Source: Sepiola atlantica (Eukaryota > Mollusca > Cephalopoda > Sepiida > Sepiolidae). Taken from it: a DNA stretch of 64,000 nucleotides. The stretch is from the NCBI GenBank assembly GCA_963556195.1, contig OY744547.1:3833671-3897670 (forward strand), in the 5' to 3' direction. The notes beneath the pieces were generated by a model. The model worked only from the letters and a program-made list of their open reading frames with translations. It made no database searches and was not told the DNA's origin. Below, in pieces: positions 62,641-64,000 of this stretch. A program made the translations under genes and the position numbers. Position 1 is the first letter of the stretch, and each line of letters begins with the position of its first letter.

Positions 62641-64000
62641 TGTAATATGATTGTATTTGTATGTCATCAATAACATCTATAAAAACGGTATTGCCTTTTT
62701 TATCCATATTTTTGTTATTATAAATCAATATGAATTTTCTGTAATATGATTGTATTTGTATGTCATCAATAACATCTATAAAAACGGTATTGCCTTTTTT
62801 ATCCATATTTTTGTTATTATAAATCAATATGAATTTTCTGTAATATGATTGTATTTGTATGTCATCAATAACATCTATAAAAACGGTATTACCTTTTTTA
62901 TCCATATTTTTGTTATTATAAATCAATATGAATTTTCTGTAATATGATTGTATTTGTATGTCATCAATAACATCTATAAAAACGGTATTGCCTTTTTTAT
63001 CCATATTTTTGTTATTATAAATCAATATGAATTTTCTGTAATATGATTGTATTTGTATGTCATCAATAACATCTATAAAAACGGTATTGCCTTTTTTATC
63101 CATATTTTTTTAAATTATAAATCAATATGAATTTTCTGTAATATGATTGTATTTGTATGTCATCAATAACATCTATAAAAACGGTATTGCCTTTTTTATC
63201 CATATTTTTGTTATTATAAATCAATATGAATTTTCTGTAATATGATTGTATTTGTATGTCATCAATAACATCTATTAAAACGGTATTGCCTTTTTTATCC
63301 ATATTTTTGTTATTATAAATCAATATGAATTTTCTGTAATATGATTGTATTTGTATGTCATCAATAACATCTATTAAAACGGTATTGCCTTTTTTATCCA
63401 TATTTTTGTTATTATAAATCAATATGAATTTTCTGTAATATGATTGTATTTGTATGTCATCAATAACATCTATAAAAACGGTATTGCCTTTTTTATCCAT
63501 ATTTTTGTTATTATAAATCAATATGAATTTTCTGTAATATGATTGTATTTGTATGTCATCAATAACATCTATAAAAACGGTATTGCCTTTTTTATCCATA
63601 TTTTTTTAAATTATAAATCAATATGAATTTTCTGTAATATGATTGTATTTGTATGTCATCAATAACATCTATAAAAACGGTATTGCCTTTTTTATCCATA
63701 TTTTTGTTATTATAAATCAATATGAATTTTCTGTAATATGATTGTATTTGTATGTCATCAATAACATCTATAAAAACGGTATTGCCTTTTTTATCCATAT
63801 TTTTGTTATTATAAATCAATATGAATTTTCTGTAATATGATTGTATTTGTATGTCATCAATAACATCTATAAAAACGGTATTGCCTTTTTTATCCATATT
63901 TTTGTTATTATAAATCAATATGAATTTTCTGTAATAAGATTGTATTTGTATGTCATCAATAACATCTATAAAAACGGTATTGCCTTTTTTATCCATATTT

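Larger units (their letters stand above)
27319..64000. repeat. 99-bp AT-rich satellite array, ~370 monomers, runs off window
   Basis: Head-to-tail monomers of 99 bp with landmarks AACATCTATAAAAACGG, TTTTTTATCCATATTTTTG, TTATTATAAATCAATATG and GTAATATGATTGTATTTG; about 21% GC. Copies differ at a small set of recurring sites (GAATTTT/GTATTTT, CATCAAT/CATTAAT/CATGAAT/CAGCAAT, GGTATTGCC/GGTATTACC/GGTGTTGCC/GATATTGCC, TTGTTATT/TTGCTATT/TTTAAATT). The T-run before ATCC varies from 5 to 7, giving 98- and 100-bp monomers. The first monomer is 98 bp. No other sequence interrupts the array. Centromeric, heterochromatic or unclassified; the sequence alone cannot say. Confidence 0.98.

Noticed and set aside
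27324..63996. Dozens of satellite open frames read as genes or a giant repeat protein family
   Set aside because: The frame is open only because the 99-bp period is a multiple of three. Variation is mostly amino-acid-changing and T-run indels break the frame repeatedly.
27319..64000. CRISPR array
   Set aside because: Repeats are contiguous 99-bp monomers without spacers in a eukaryotic context.
27319..64000. Hammerhead in the 99-bp monomer (minus strand TTGATGA ... GAAA)
   Set aside because: The first box lacks the invariant C, and no stem II, stem III or cleavage triplet can be drawn.

Overview
This is non-coding, repeat-rich nuclear DNA from an animal. I found no intact protein gene. The evidence for an animal is: tRNA-derived SINE fragments, two copies of a SINE-like repeat headed by the 5' end of U2 spliceosomal RNA, decayed LINE and mariner pieces, TTAGGG-type telomere-like tracts, dozens of long (TA)n tracts, and many hammerhead-ribozyme-bearing repeats. 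A mollusc, most likely a cephalopod, is my best guess. It rests only on the style of the repeats and is not proven by the sequence.

Layout. From 1 to about 27,300 the window is a mosaic of short dispersed elements, most of them bounded by (TA)n tracts. The main theme is a superfamily of small (150-450 bp) elements that carry type I hammerhead ribozyme cores: a CUGANGA box, stem II, a GAAA box, a short self-complementary stem III, an NUH cleavage triplet and a pairing stem I. Eleven copies fold well by hand on one strand or the other, and about seven more are decayed. Several elements are foldbacks with one ribozyme per arm, so both strands carry a ribozyme. One (1,851-2,235) is a partial direct-repeat dimer whose two cleavage positions lie 337 nt apart, like a retrozyme or a Penelope-type pseudo-LTR. 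A hammerhead also ends a tRNA-derived SINE (19,850-19,990 minus; a decayed sister lies at 17,037-17,176 plus).

Other content of the left part: a TA-flanked MITE with terminal inverted repeats (2,563-2,946), a three-copy ~630-bp tandem repeat (8,400-10,010), degenerate telomere-like tracts (5,221, 10,502 and 23,820) with a derived 48-bp satellite (10,870-11,180), the 3' end of a mariner transposon (12,767-12,962), two linked satellites with periods of 89 and 66 bp (20,405-21,890), and two LINE fragments (22,600-23,450).

From about 27,319 to the end of the window (36.7 kb, 57% of it) there is one AT-rich satellite with a 99-bp period, about 370 copies, running off the right edge. Because 99 is a multiple of three and one minus-strand frame lacks stops, it produces spectacular open frames (up to 1,284 codons) of a 33-residue repeat. 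The pattern of variation (mostly amino-acid-changing differences, frequent T-run indels) argues that it is not coding. The array has nested higher-order structure: dimers, trimers and blocks duplicated at offsets of exactly 12, 14, 44 and 57 monomers.

How the parts relate. I infer a shared life style for the ribozyme elements: transcription, self-cleavage, reverse transcription by a partner in trans, and insertion at or generation of TA tracts. None of the window's fragments encodes the needed enzymes.
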